Positions 7,620-17,174 of a DNA stretch of 64,000 nt are shown here, in pieces (positions within the stretch are counted from its first letter, which is position 1; every line of letters begins with the position of its first letter). Source of the stretch: Cellulomonas sp. (GTDB lineage Bacteria > Actinomycetota > Actinomycetes > Actinomycetales > Cellulomonadaceae); contig NZ_JADGMY010000037.1 of assembly GCF_015234515.1 (NCBI RefSeq), forward strand, positions 1 through 64,000, given 5' to 3'. A program made the position numbers and the translations under genes. The notes under the pieces were generated by a model. The model was not told the DNA's origin, did no database searches, and saw nothing but the letters and a program-made list of their open reading frames with translations.

Positions 7620-9269
7620 TCAGCGCGGCCGGACCCCGTGATGGCGCAGACCCCAGATCGCCGAGTCGGTGAGCGCCTCCCACGACGCCTCGATCAGGTT
7701 GGGCCCGACACCGACGGTGCTCCACGACGTCTGACCGTCCGTGCTCTCGATCAGCACACGCGTCACCGCGTCGGTCCCCTGCATCTGGTCGAGGATGCGG
7801 ACCTTGAAGTCGATGAGCTCGAACTCCGCGAGCTCCGGGTACACGCGCCCCAGCGCCAGCCGCAGCGCGTGGTCGAGCGCGTTGACGGGCCCGTTGCCCT
7901 CACCGGTGGTGATGATGCGCTCGCCGCCCGCGTGCAGCTTGACGGTCGCCTCCGCCGTCGCGGCCGTCCCCCGTCCGCCGTTGCGCTCGACGATCGTGCG
8001 CCACGACTCGACCGTGAAGTAGGCCGGCCGCGCGCCGTCGAGCTCCTCGACGAGCAGCAGCTCGAACGACGCGTCGGCCGCCTCGAACGTGTAGCCGCAG
8101 GCCTCGGCGTCCTTCACACGGTGCATCACGCGCGACAGGACGTCCGGGTGCTCCGCGAGGTCGATGCCGAGCTGCCGCCCCTTGAGCTCGATGGACGCCC
8201 GGCCCGCCATGTCGGAGACGAGCATGCGCATGTCGTTGCCGACGAGCTCCGGGTCGGCGTGCTGGTACAGGTCCGGGTCGACCTTGATCGCCGATGCGTG
8301 GATGCCCGCCTTGTGCGCGAAGGCGCTCGCCCCGACGTACGGCTGGCGGGCGAACGGCGAGATGTTCGTTATCTCGCTGATGGCGTGCGCGATCCGCGTC
8401 AGCTCGGCCAGCCCACCCGCCACGTCGGGGTCGCGCGCGAGCACCTGGCGGCCGAGCTTGAGCTCGAGGTTCGCGACGACCGACAGGAGGTCCGCGTTGC
8501 CGGTGCGCTCGCCGTACCCGTTGACCGTGCCCTGCACGTGCGTACAGCCCGAGTCGACGGCGGCGAGCGTGTTGGCGACCGCGCACCCGGAGTCGTTGTG
8601 TGCGTGCATGCCGAGCAGCGCGTCGGGGCCCGCGACCGAGCGCACCTCGTGCACGATCTGCCGGACCCAGTCAGGCAGCATGCCGCCGTTGGTGTCGCAC
8701 AGCGCCACGACCTCGGCACCTGCCTCGAACGCCGTCGTCACGGCGCGGCGGGAGAAGTCCGCGTCGTACCGGTAGCCGTCGAAGAAGTGCTCGGCGTCGA
8801 CGAAGACGCGGCGGCCCTCGCGCCGGAGGAACGTCACGGTGTCCGCGATCATCGCCAGGCCCTCGTCCGGGGTCGTGCGCAGCGCACGCTCGACGTGCCG
8901 GACGTCGAACTTCGCGACGAGCGTCACGACGGGCGCCTCGGAGTCCAGGAGCGCACGGACCTGCGGGTCCTCGGCCGCCCGGACCCCGACCTTGCGCGTC
9001 GCACCGAACGCGGCCAGCTCCGCGTTGCGCAGGTCCAGCTCCTTCGCGGCCCGCTTGAAGAACTCCGTGTCCTTCGGCACGGCGCCCGGCCAGCCACCCT
9101 CGATGAACCCCACGCCGAGCTCGTCGAGCATCGGCGCGATCGTCAGCTTGTCGGCCACCGACAGGTTGATGCCCTCCTGCTGGGCGCCGTCGCGCAGGGT
9201 CGTGTCGTAGACGTGGAACGTCGACGGCGGGGTCGGGCCGGTCGACGTGGGTTCCGTGGACTGGGTCAC
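7620..9269 (-). CDS. cimA: Citramalate synthase
   Basis: 549-aa member of the IPMS/homocitrate synthase family of citramalate-synthase type. It condenses pyruvate with acetyl-CoA to citramalate, the threonine-independent entry to isoleucine (via 2-oxobutyrate). N-terminal TIM barrel: YDTTLRDGAQQEGI near residues 21-34, the GGWPGAVPKDTEFF motif near 58-71 typical of CimA rather than LeuA, and the metal-binding HAHNDSG near 222. A C-terminal LeuA-type regulatory domain, about residues 410-549, is present, so isoleucine feedback is likely. GTG 9269 has GAGGAG upstream. It sits behind a leader peptide and terminator. Confidence 0.93.
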   Translation of the reverse strand: MTQSTEPTSTGPTPPSTFHVYDTTLRDGAQQEGINLSVADKLTIAPMLDELGVGFIEGGWPGAVPKDTEFFKRAAKELDLRNAELAAFGATRKVGVRAAEDPQVRALLDSEAPVVTLVAKFDVRHVERALRTTPDEGLAMIADTVTFLRREGRRVFVDAEHFFDGYRYDADFSRRAVTTAFEAGAEVVALCDTNGGMLPDWVRQIVHEVRSVAGPDALLGMHAHNDSGCAVANTLAAVDSGCTHVQGTVNGYGERTGNADLLSVVANLELKLGRQVLARDPDVAGGLAELTRIAHAISEITNISPFARQPYVGASAFAHKAGIHASAIKVDPDLYQHADPELVGNDMRMLVSDMAGRASIELKGRQLGIDLAEHPDVLSRVMHRVKDAEACGYTFEAADASFELLLVEELDGARPAYFTVESWRTIVERNGGRGTAATAEATVKLHAGGERIITTGEGNGPVNALDHALRLALGRVYPELAEFELIDFKVRILDQMQGTDAVTRVLIESTDGQTSWSTVGVGPNLIEASWEALTDSAIWGLRHHGVRPR

Positions 9270-9400
9270 GCAGGGCTCCTCGGTGCGGTACGGGCGTGCG
9301 TCGGCGAGCGTGGCAGCGGGTGCGCGTCCGGCGGGGGGTGGTGCCGGTGCCTCGTCGACGGACCGCGGGCGGGGGTGGTGCCCACGGTGTCTGGACCAAC

Positions 9401-9430
9401 AAAAAGACCCCCCGGGGGTGCGGGAGGTCT
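9401..9430 (-). terminator. Attenuator terminator in the cimA leader
   Basis: On the minus strand, a 10-bp stem (9421-9430 paired with 9405-9414, one G-U) is followed directly by five U residues (9405-9401). This is a textbook intrinsic terminator about 130 nt before cimA. Because it lies between a leader peptide and its target gene, it is best read as an attenuator. Confidence 0.8.
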
Positions 9431-9456
9431 GCGCGTCGGCTGGTCGGCCGACGCGC
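9431..9456 (-). promoter_or_regulatory. Hairpin between leader peptide stop and attenuator terminator
   Basis: A perfect 10-bp inverted repeat (9431-9440 with 9447-9456, 6-nt loop) begins at the leader peptide stop codon (9456-9458) and abuts the terminator stem. A ribosome stalled on the Leu-Ile-Ile-Val codons or reaching the stop would change how this hairpin forms, as in classical attenuation. An explicit antiterminator pairing was not worked out. Confidence 0.55.
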
Positions 9457-9485
9457 TACACGATGATGAGAGTGAAGCGGGTCAC
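9456..9485 (-). CDS. cimA leader peptide MTRFTLIIV
   Basis: Nine-codon frame: GTG ACC CGC TTC ACT, then CTC ATC ATC GTG and TAG. Four consecutive branched-chain amino acid codons (Leu-Ile-Ile-Val) end directly before the stop. It lies upstream of a perfect hairpin, an intrinsic terminator and cimA, in that order. A CACCAT hexamer ends 7 nt before the GTG, so the peptide may be translated from a leaderless transcript. Presumed role: sensing charged tRNA for Leu/Ile/Val. Confidence 0.72.
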   Translation of the reverse strand: MTRFTLIIV

Positions 9486-9671
9486 AGGGGCGATGGTGGC
9501 ACACCAGGCGCCTCCGCGGCAGCCCGTCCATCATGCGGACGAGTGGTTCCGGTGCGGGGCGGCCCCGTGAACCGGGAGCAACCGGTGCCGAACGGGCGCC
9601 CGGTCGCTAGCGTGTGCTGCGACGTCACGCGTCCGCGCGTCCCGACGTCCCGTGCGAGACAGGAGCCGACG

Positions 9672-10259
9672 ATGTCGATCCCCACCTCCGGCCGGCCGCA
9701 GGACGAGCCGACCCGCAGGTACGAGGCGGTCCCCCCGGCCGCCGCAGCCCCTCGGCCGACCTCGGCGGCATCAGCCGGTGGCCCGCCGGCCGTGTCTCCC
9801 GCAGGGCCCGCCGCGCCCGCGGCAGCACGCACCGAGACCCGCCTCACCGTCGAGACGGGTCGGTTCTGGGCCGGTGTCGCGGCCACCGCCCTCGTCGCCG
9901 CGCTCGTGGGCGTCGTCGGGGTCATCGTGCTCGACCAGATCCTGCGCATCGACCTGGTGTTCCGCGACCCCTTCGGCGCCGGGTCACCGATGGGCGCGTA
10001 CGTCCTCGGCGGGATCCTCGTCGCGGTGGCCGCCGGTGCCCTGCTGCAGCTCCTGGTGCTGACGACCCCGCGTCCGCGGGCGTTCTTCGGCTGGATCCTC
10101 GGCCTGGCCACCGTCGTGGCGACACTGCTGCCCCTCACGTGGACCGACGCGCTCGGGTCGGCGATCGCGTCGGGCGTGGTCAACCTGTTCATCGGCATCG
10201 CCGTGTGGTCGCTGCTGACGGGCGTCCTGGGCTGGACGGTCCGCCGGGTGGCCGTCTGA
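9672..10259 (+). CDS. DUF6069-like four-helix membrane protein
   Basis: 195-aa protein with an N-terminal Pro/Ala-rich cytoplasmic tail of about 65 residues, then four hydrophobic helices (near 70-95, 110-135, 140-160 and 165-190). Features such as ATALVAALVGVVGVIVLDQIL and an LLPLTW segment before the last helix resemble the actinobacterial DUF6069 family. No function is known. ATG 9672 has AGGAG 8 nt upstream. A TAGCGT sequence about 60 bp upstream (near 9608) could be its -10 element. Confidence 0.65.
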   Translation: MSIPTSGRPQDEPTRRYEAVPPAAAAPRPTSAASAGGPPAVSPAGPAAPAAARTETRLTVETGRFWAGVAATALVAALVGVVGVIVLDQILRIDLVFRDPFGAGSPMGAYVLGGILVAVAAGALLQLLVLTTPRPRAFFGWILGLATVVATLLPLTWTDALGSAIASGVVNLFIGIAVWSLLTGVLGWTVRRVAV

Positions 10260-10283
10260 CGACCGGCCGCCCGGCGGGCCCCC

Positions 10284-11390
10284 TCAGACGAGCCGGTGCA
10301 TCCAGCCGTGCGGGTCGGCGGCGCGGCCGTACTGGATGTCCGTGAGCTGTGCGCGGATGCGCGTCGTCACCGGGCCGGCGGTCCCGTCGCCCACGACGAG
10401 GTCGAAGTCGTCGCTCGCGAGCCGGCCGATGGGCGTCATCACGGCTGCGGTGCCGCACGCGAACACCTCGGTGATGCTGCCGTCGGCGAGTCCCGCGCGC
10501 AGGTCGTCCAGGAGCACGGGCCGCTCGGCGACCTCGTGGCCCGCCTCGGCGAGCAGCGTGAGGATGGACGAGCGCGTGACGCCTTCGAGGATCGTGCCCG
10601 ACACCGGGGGTGTCACCACGGACCCGTCGGCGTTCACGACGACGATGTTCATGCCGCCGAGCTCCTCGAGCTGCGTGCCCGTGCGGTCGTCCAGGAAGCA
10701 CACCTGCTCGAAGCCCTTGGCGTACGCCTCCTGCTGCGGCAGCAGGCTCGCCGCGTAGTTGCCTCCGCACTTGGCGGCGCCCGTCCCGCCGGCCCCGGCC
10801 CGGTGGTACTCCCGCGACACCCAGATGGAGACGGGCTTCACCCCGCCGGCGAAGTACGGGCCGACGGGCGACGCGATGACCAGGAACTCCGCCTGCCGCG
10901 AGGCCCGCACGCCCAGGAACGGCTCCGAGGCGTACATGAACGGGCGCAGGTACAGGCTCGTCTCCTCGCCCGACGGGACCCAGTCGCGGTCCACGTCGAC
11001 CAGCGCGGTGATCGCGCCGAGGAAGTCGGCCGCGGAGAGCTCGGGCAGCGCGAGCCGACGCGCTGACCGGGCGAAGCGCGCGGCGTTGGCCTCCGGCCGG
11101 AACGACCACACCGAGCCGTCGGGCTGCCGGTAGGCCTTGAGACCCTCGAAGATCTCCTGCCCGTAGTGCAGGACCGCGGTGGCGGGGTCGAGCTGCAGCG
11201 GGCCGTACCTCTCGACCCGGCGGTCCGTCCAGCCGGCGGCGTGCGTCCAGGACACCCGCGCCATGTGGTCGGTGAAGACGACGCCGAACTGCGGCGAGGC
11301 CAGCGCGGCCTCGCGGTCGGCGACGGACGCGGGCGCGTCGCTGCGGTTGATCCGGAACGTGTCGGACGAAGGGGTCGTCACCGTGCTCAT
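10284..11390 (-). CDS. ilvE: Branched-chain amino acid aminotransferase
   Basis: 368-aa class IV PLP aminotransferase that performs the last step to Leu, Ile and Val and the first step in their breakdown. The PLP lysine lies in GAAKCGGNYAAS near residue 200. Other family features are LDPATAVLHYGQEIFEGLKAYR near residue 75 and the ELGGMNIVVV and SGTILEGVTRSS segments near residues 235-265. The length (~370 aa) fits the large actinobacterial/eukaryotic BCAT subgroup. A GAAAGG element lies about 10 nt before the start. It is followed by DUF6069 in convergent orientation. Confidence 0.94.
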   Translation of the reverse strand: MSTVTTPSSDTFRINRSDAPASVADREAALASPQFGVVFTDHMARVSWTHAAGWTDRRVERYGPLQLDPATAVLHYGQEIFEGLKAYRQPDGSVWSFRPEANAARFARSARRLALPELSAADFLGAITALVDVDRDWVPSGEETSLYLRPFMYASEPFLGVRASRQAEFLVIASPVGPYFAGGVKPVSIWVSREYHRAGAGGTGAAKCGGNYAASLLPQQEAYAKGFEQVCFLDDRTGTQLEELGGMNIVVVNADGSVVTPPVSGTILEGVTRSSILTLLAEAGHEVAERPVLLDDLRAGLADGSITEVFACGTAAVMTPIGRLASDDFDLVVGDGTAGPVTTRIRAQLTDIQYGRAADPHGWMHRLV

Positions 11391-11517
11391 CAGGGGGGCC
11401 TTTCACCAGGGTCGACGTCGACGGTACCGGTGCGGACGGCCGGGTGGACAGGTGCAGGCAGGAGCCTGCGGACCGACGGACGCGTCGCGCCTGCCGCGGT
11501 CGGCTCGACCCCGAGGG

Positions 11518-12582
11518 TCAGCCGGCGACGCGGGCGGCGAGGTCCTTGCCCACCTCGGCCGTCGAGCGTACTCGCTCGGCCGCACCGCGCTCGGCCAGGT
11601 CGGCGGCGACCGCTGCCTCGACCGCGCGCGCGGCGGCGGGCAGGCCGACGTGGTCGAGCAGCATGGCGACCGACAGCACCGTCGCCGTGGGGTCGGCCTT
11701 GCCCTGGCCGGCGATGTCCGGCGCGGAGCCGTGCACGGGCTCGAACATGCTCGGGGCCGTGCGGTCGGGGTTGATGTTGGCCGAGGCCGCCAGCCCGATG
11801 CCGCCGGTGATCGCTGCCGCCAGGTCGGTGAGGATGTCGCCGAACAGGTTGTCCGTGACGATGACGTCGAAGCGCGACGGGTTGGTCACCAGGAAGATCG
11901 TCGCGGCGTCCACGTGCAGGTAGTCCACGGTGACGTCCGGGAACTCGGCGTTGACGGCCTCGACCGTCCGGCGCCACAGGTGCCCCGCGTGCACGAGCAC
12001 GTTGTGCTTGTGCACGAGCGTGAGCTTCTTGCGCGGGCGGGCCGCGGCACGCGCGAAGGCGTCCCGCACCACGCGCTCGACACCGAACGCGGTGTTCACG
12101 CTGACCTCGTTGGCCACCTCGTGCGGCGTGCCGACGCGGATCGCGCCACCGTTGCCGACGTACGGGCCCTCGGTGCCCTCGCGCACGACGACGAAGTCGA
12201 CGTCACCGGGGGCGGCCAGCGGGCTCGTCACCCCGGGGAAGAGCTTGCCAGGGCGCAGGTTCACGTAGTGGTCGAGCGCGAAGCGCAGCTTGAGCAGCAG
12301 CCCGCGCTCGAGCACCCCGGAGGGGACGCCCGGGTCGCCGATCGCCCCGAGGAGGATCGCGTCGTGCGTGCGGATCGCCGCCAGGTCCTCGTCCGTGAGG
12401 GTCTGTCCGGTGGCGTGCCAGCGGCGCGCGCCGAGGTCGAAGTCGGTGGTGCGGACCGTCGTGCCCGTCCCGTGCAGGACCTGCTCGAGCACGAGGAGCC
12501 CTTGCTCGACGACCTCCGTGCCGATGCCGTCACCAGCCACGACGGCCAGGTTCAGGAGCGAGGACGGGGTCGTGTCAGCCAT
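11518..12582 (-). CDS. leuB: 3-isopropylmalate dehydrogenase
   Basis: 354-aa beta-decarboxylating dehydrogenase. It oxidises 3-isopropylmalate to 4-methyl-2-oxopentanoate in leucine synthesis. Evidence: [14 protein letters not shown] at residues 14-27, the [11 protein letters not shown] substrate loop, the [14 protein letters not shown] motif, and the metal-binding [29 protein letters not shown] region near 220-250. [16 protein letters not shown] near 285 is the NAD site. The start is ATG 12582, 6 nt after a TACGCT hexamer. leuA, leuC and leuD are not in the window. Confidence 0.94.
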   Translation of the reverse strand: MADTTPSSLLNLAVVAGDGIGTEVVEQGLLVLEQVLHGTGTTVRTTDFDLGARRWHATGQTLTDEDLAAIRTHDAILLGAIGDPGVPSGVLERGLLLKLRFALDHYVNLRPGKLFPGVTSPLAAPGDVDFVVVREGTEGPYVGNGGAIRVGTPHEVANEVSVNTAFGVERVVRDAFARAAARPRKKLTLVHKHNVLVHAGHLWRRTVEAVNAEFPDVTVDYLHVDAATIFLVTNPSRFDVIVTDNLFGDILTDLAAAITGGIGLAASANINPDRTAPSMFEPVHGSAPDIAGQGKADPTATVLSVAMLLDHVGLPAAARAVEAAVAADLAERGAAERVRSTAEVGKDLAARVAG

Positions 12583-12588
12583 GGGACC

Positions 12589-12594
12589 AGCGTA
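12589..12594 (-). promoter_or_regulatory. -10 hexamer of leaderless leuB
   Basis: TACGCT on the minus strand ends 6 nt before the leuB ATG. No Shine-Dalgarno sequence is present. Confidence 0.55.
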
Positions 12595-12635
12595 ACCCGG
12601 TGTCCACGCCTCGGAATCACCGTCTCACGGTTCGG

Positions 12636-13190
12636 TCAGTCGACGGCGGGCGCCGGACCGTCCTTCGGGTAGACGAGCTCGAACCGCTCCGTCACGACGT
12701 CCATCGTCGGCGCGAAGCCCTCGTCGCCCAGCACCCGGCGCCAGTACACCTCGTGCTCCCGCTGCCACGACGCCAGCGAGCGGTCCCCCTCACCCTCCGC
12801 GGCGGCGTGCTCCGCACCGACCCGGTCGAACGGCACGACCTCGACCTCGGTCGTGCGCAGCAGTGCCCGCGGGTCGCCCGCGGAGTCCAGCACGATCGAC
12901 ACGTCACCCACCCGCGGCAGCGGCTCGTCGCCGGACGTGAACTCGACCAGCGCGGTGGACGTCGCGGTCTTGCGCCCGTCGAGGACCAGCCCCAGGAGCT
13001 CGTCGGCGAGCCGCGCGTCGTCGCCGAACGACCAGGCGGGAGGCGGCACGGCACCGTCGACCGACTCCCCCAGCACCGTGTCGAGCTTGCCCCAGCCCAG
13101 GTGCCCGCGCGCCGCGTCCCAGAAGTCGCTGATGCGCGTGTCCTGCGTGCCGGTCTCGGCACCCGCCGTCGGCTGGTCGGTCATGGTCAC
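12636..13190 (-). CDS. ASCH-domain protein
   Basis: 184-aa protein with an ASCH domain, an RNA-binding PUA-like fold. A GRKTATSTAL segment lies near residue 73 (the G-x-K-x-x motif), with PRVGDVSIVLDSAGDPRALLRTTEVEVVPFDRV following, then a DRSLASWQREHEVYWRRVLG helix. Some ASCH proteins hydrolyse N4-acetylcytidine or bind RNA; no specific role can be read here. Two adjacent ATGs (13190 and 13184) could serve as start. It stands between leuB and ilvC but is not clearly part of either unit. Confidence 0.8.
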   Translation of the reverse strand: MTMTDQPTAGAETGTQDTRISDFWDAARGHLGWGKLDTVLGESVDGAVPPPAWSFGDDARLADELLGLVLDGRKTATSTALVEFTSGDEPLPRVGDVSIVLDSAGDPRALLRTTEVEVVPFDRVGAEHAAAEGEGDRSLASWQREHEVYWRRVLGDEGFAPTMDVVTERFELVYPKDGPAPAVD

Positions 13191-13285
13191 CCCTCGTCGT
13201 CGTCCGCGTGTGCGAGAGCCCCGCCGGGCGAGGCCGCGCCGTGATCCTCCCTCAGGACCTGCCCCGCCGCACCTCCTCCCCGGAC

Positions 13286-13324
13286 GCGAGAGAGCAACCC
13301 AGTCGCACTGGATTGCTCTCTCGC
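13286..13324 (-). terminator. 18-bp palindromic hairpin downstream of ilvC
   Basis: Arms at 13286-13303 and 13307-13324 enclose a 3-nt loop. On the minus (ilvC) transcript they pair over all 18 positions with one G-U, starting about 20 nt after the ilvC stop. No U tract follows, so it may be an mRNA 3'-end stabiliser or a repeat element rather than a strict intrinsic terminator. One arm recurs at 118-135. Confidence 0.6.
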
Positions 13325-13342
13325 GCTCATGCGGGGGGTGGG

Positions 13343-14443
<1,101 letters not shown>

Positions 14444-14968
14444 TCACGCGGACCGGCCCACGCGCTCGAGCGCGCGGTCGGTGATCGACCGCGAGCCGCG
14501 GCCGATGGCGACGGTGCCGGACTGCACGATCTCACGGATGCCGAACGGCTCCAGGGCTGCGAGCAGCGCATCGAGCTTGCCGGGACCACCCGTCGCCTCG
14601 ATGACGACGGTGTCCGGCACGACGTCGACGACGTGCGCGCGGAACAGCTGGACGACCTCGAGCACGTGCGTGCGCTGCGTGACGTCCGCCTTGACCTTGA
14701 CGAGCAGCAGCTCGCGCTGGACCGACGCGGCGTCCTCGAGCTCGACGATCTTGATGACGTTGACCAGCTTGTTCAGCTGCTTGGTCACCTGCTCCAGCGG
14801 GAGCGCGTCGACGTCCACGACGACGGTGATGCGGCTGATCTCGTCGTGCTCGGTCGGGCCGACCGCGAGCGAGTGGATGTTGAACGAGCGCCGGGCGAAC
14901 AGGCCCGCGACGCGCGTGAGCACGCCGGGCTTGTTCTCGACGAGGACGGACAGGGTGTGGCGGGTCAT
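14444..14968 (-). CDS. ilvN: Acetolactate synthase small (regulatory) subunit
   Basis: 174-aa regulatory subunit with an N-terminal ACT domain (HTLSVLVENKPGVLTRVAGLFARR, residues 3-26; FNIHSLAVGPTE follows). It binds valine and confers feedback control on IlvB. The C-terminal ALS small-subunit domain (DTVVIEATGGPGKLDALLAALEPFGIREIVQSG) is complete. I chose ATG 14968, because it begins the family N-terminus (MTRHTLS) and has a GAGGAAGG-type ribosome site. A 17-residue longer frame would run into ilvB. It lies 16 bp after the ilvB stop. Confidence 0.95.
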   Translation of the reverse strand: MTRHTLSVLVENKPGVLTRVAGLFARRSFNIHSLAVGPTEHDEISRITVVVDVDALPLEQVTKQLNKLVNVIKIVELEDAASVQRELLLVKVKADVTQRTHVLEVVQLFRAHVVDVVPDTVVIEATGGPGKLDALLAALEPFGIREIVQSGTVAIGRGSRSITDRALERVGRSA

Positions 14969-14984
14969 GGCTCGGCTACCTTCC

Positions 14985-16853
14985 TCAGTCCTCGCGGTCC
15001 CACGCGGGGCTGATGCCACGCGCGTACTGGATGGCGTCGTTGCTGACCCCGGCGGCGACCATGGGCCAGACCATGGCGTCGCGCGAGACCGTGAAGTCCA
15101 CGACGACGGGCCGGTCGTCGATCTCCATGGCCCGCTTGATCGTCGCGTCGACGTCCGCCTTGGTCTCGCACCGCAGACCCACGGCGCCGTACGCGTCCGC
15201 CAGCTTCACGAAGTCGGGGACGCGCGCCGTGCCGTGGCCGGTGTTCAGGTCGGTGTTGGAGTAGCGCGACTCGTAGAAGAGGGTCTGCCACTGCCGGACC
15301 ATGCCGAGCGAGCTGTTGTTGATGACCGCGACCTTGATCGGGATCTCGTTGATCGTGCAGGTGGCGAGCTCCTGGTTGGTCATCTGGAAGCAGCCGTCGC
15401 CGTCGATCGCCCACACCGTGCGGGCGGGGTCACCGACCTTCGCGCCCATCGCGGCGGGCACCGAGAAGCCCATGGTGCCCAGCCCGCCGGAGTTGATCCA
15501 CGCGCCGGGGCGCTCGTACTTGATGAACTGCGCCGCCCACATCTGGTGCTGCCCCACGCCGGCCACGTAGATCGACTCCGGCCCGGAGATCTCCCCGATG
15601 CGGGAGATGACGTGCTGGGGCGCCAGGTGCCCGTCCGACGGCTCGTCGAAGCCCAGGGGGAACGTCTCGCGCCAGGCGTCGAGCTGCTGCCACCACGCCT
15701 CGAGGTCGGGCTTGCCGTGCTGGCCGTGCTCACGCTCGAGCTCCGGCAGCAGGTCCCCGATGACCTCGCGCAGGTCACCGACGATCGGCACGTCGACACG
15801 CTTGTTCTTGCCGATCTCGGCCGGGTCGATGTCCGCGTGCACCACGGTCGCGAGCGGGGCGAACGACGACAGCAGACCGGTCACCCGGTCGTCGAACCGT
15901 GCGCCGAGCGCCACGACGAGGTCGGCCTTCTGCAGGGCCGCGACCGCGGCCACGGTCCCGTGCATGCCGGGCATGCCCAGGTGCTGGGGGTGCGAGTCGG
16001 GCAGCGCGCCGCGCGCCATGAGCGTGGTCACGACAGGCGCACCGGACGCGTCCGTCAGACGACGCAGCAGGTCGGAGGCCCCCGAGCGGACCACGCCGCC
16101 ACCCACGTACAGCACGGGCCGGCGCGCTGTCGCGATGAGGCGCGCCGCCTCGCGGATCTGCTTGGCGTGGGGCTTGGTCACCGGGTGGTAGCCCGGCAGC
16201 GCGATGTCCTGCGGCCAGGAGAACGTCGTCTGCGCCTGCATCGCCGACTTCGCGATGTCGACCAGGACGGGTCCGGGACGGCCCGTCGACGCGATGTGGA
16301 AGGCCTCGGCGATGGTCCGCGGGATGTCGTCGGGGTCGGTCACGAGGTAGTTGTGCTTGGTGACCGGCAGGGTGATGCCGACGATGTCGGCCTCCTGGAA
16401 CGCGTCCGTGCCGATCATCGAGGCACCGACCTGGCCGGTGATCGCCACCATGGGCACCGAGTCCATGTTGGCGTCGGCGATGGCGGTCACGAGGTTGGTC
16501 GCCCCCGGCCCCGACGTCGCCATGGTGACCCCGACCTTGCCCGTCGCGTAGGCGTAGCCCGCCGCCGCGTGCCCGCCGCCCTGCTCGTGCCGCACGAGGA
16601 TGTGCCGCACCTTGGTCGAGTCCATGAGCGGGTCGTAGGTCGGCAGGATCGCGCCGCCCGGGATCCCGAACACGACCTCGACGCCCGCCTCCTCCAGGGA
16701 CCGGACGATCGACTGCGCGCCCGTGACCTTCTCGGGCCCGACGTGTCGCGGCGCGTCGGCCGGCGACTCGACGGGGCGGGGCAGCCCGTCCGCGACCGGG
16801 CGCGCGGGGCGCACGGGGCTGCGGGGGGGTGCGGGATGGGGACCCTGGACCAT
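14985..16853 (-). CDS. ilvB: Acetolactate synthase large subunit
   Basis: 622-aa ThDP-dependent catalytic subunit that makes acetolactate and acetohydroxybutyrate. N-terminal Pyr domain with [15 protein letters not shown] and the catalytic Glu in [14 protein letters not shown] near residue 91. The ThDP/Mg motif [14 protein letters not shown] lies near residue 490. A Pro-rich N-terminal extension of about 38 residues precedes the conserved part. ATG 16853 has CAGGAG 8 nt upstream. An in-frame upstream start at 16952 is rejected, because it lies inside the attenuator terminator. The operon continues with ilvN and ilvC. Confidence 0.96.
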   Translation of the reverse strand: MVQGPHPAPPRSPVRPARPVADGLPRPVESPADAPRHVGPEKVTGAQSIVRSLEEAGVEVVFGIPGGAILPTYDPLMDSTKVRHILVRHEQGGGHAAAGYAYATGKVGVTMATSGPGATNLVTAIADANMDSVPMVAITGQVGASMIGTDAFQEADIVGITLPVTKHNYLVTDPDDIPRTIAEAFHIASTGRPGPVLVDIAKSAMQAQTTFSWPQDIALPGYHPVTKPHAKQIREAARLIATARRPVLYVGGGVVRSGASDLLRRLTDASGAPVVTTLMARGALPDSHPQHLGMPGMHGTVAAVAALQKADLVVALGARFDDRVTGLLSSFAPLATVVHADIDPAEIGKNKRVDVPIVGDLREVIGDLLPELEREHGQHGKPDLEAWWQQLDAWRETFPLGFDEPSDGHLAPQHVISRIGEISGPESIYVAGVGQHQMWAAQFIKYERPGAWINSGGLGTMGFSVPAAMGAKVGDPARTVWAIDGDGCFQMTNQELATCTINEIPIKVAVINNSSLGMVRQWQTLFYESRYSNTDLNTGHGTARVPDFVKLADAYGAVGLRCETKADVDATIKRAMEIDDRPVVVDFTVSRDAMVWPMVAAGVSNDAIQYARGISPAWDRED

Positions 16854-16928
16854 CGTCGTCTCCTGCGGGTCGAGTGCGGGTGTGGTCGTCCGGTGCGAGG
16901 GGGCCGCGCCGGACGGACGCCGGGCACG

Positions 16929-16969
16929 AAAAAGCCCCTCGACCCGAGGCACCGGGTTGGACGAGGGGC
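16929..16969 (-). terminator. Attenuator terminator in the ilvB leader
   Basis: On the minus strand, an 8-bp outer stem (16962-16969 with 16934-16941) encloses a 5-bp inner stem (16953-16957 with 16942-16946), followed by five U residues (16933-16929). It lies between the leader peptide and ilvB, about 75 nt before the ilvB start, so it fits an attenuator. Confidence 0.82.
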
Positions 16970-17003
16970 GAGCGCGCGCGACGAGCGACCTGGGCGGGTG
17001 GCG

Positions 17004-17045
17004 TCAGCCGGCGCGCTCAGGAAGTACTACGAGGATCATCTGCAC
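17004..17045 (-). CDS. ilvBNC leader peptide MQMILVVLPERAG
   Basis: Thirteen codons starting GTG CAG ATG, then ATC CTC GTA GTA CTT (Ile-Leu-Val-Val-Leu), ending TGA. Five branched-chain codons in a row, directly upstream of an intrinsic terminator and of ilvB, fit the ilv attenuation peptides known in corynebacteria and streptomycetes. The GTG at 17045 sits exactly 6 nt after TAGGGT, so the peptide itself appears to be translated from a leaderless mRNA. The internal ATG (17039) is an alternative start in the same frame. Confidence 0.82.
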   Translation of the reverse strand: MQMILVVLPERAG

Positions 17046-17051
17046 GCCGTC

Positions 17052-17057
17052 ACCCTA
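17052..17057 (-). promoter_or_regulatory. -10 hexamer of the ilvBNC leader transcript
   Basis: TAGGGT on the minus strand, 6 nt before the leader peptide GTG (17045). It places the operon transcript start at about 17045, giving a ~190-nt leader before ilvB. Confidence 0.6.
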
Positions 17058-17174
17058 CGCCCGCGGGACGGCAGATGTCATCTCACTCCAGGGCTGTCTC
17101 ACATGCTGGTTCACGCGTCCACTGATCGGACGGCGTCGCTCTGGCCAGCGGGCCGGTGACGCCGCGCCGGCAGG

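Noticed and set aside
6786-9671. Upstream extension of the DUF6069 frame (total about 1,150 codons)
   Set aside because: The extension is antisense to the membrane-anchored protein gene and cimA. ATG 9672 has a ribosome site and begins the only protein-like part.
16854-16952. In-frame upstream start for ilvB at 16952
   Set aside because: It lies inside the attenuator terminator. ATG 16853 has a proper ribosome site.
16854-17057. T-box riboswitch upstream of ilvB
   Set aside because: No T-box consensus or stem I architecture. The leader peptide and terminator explain the region.
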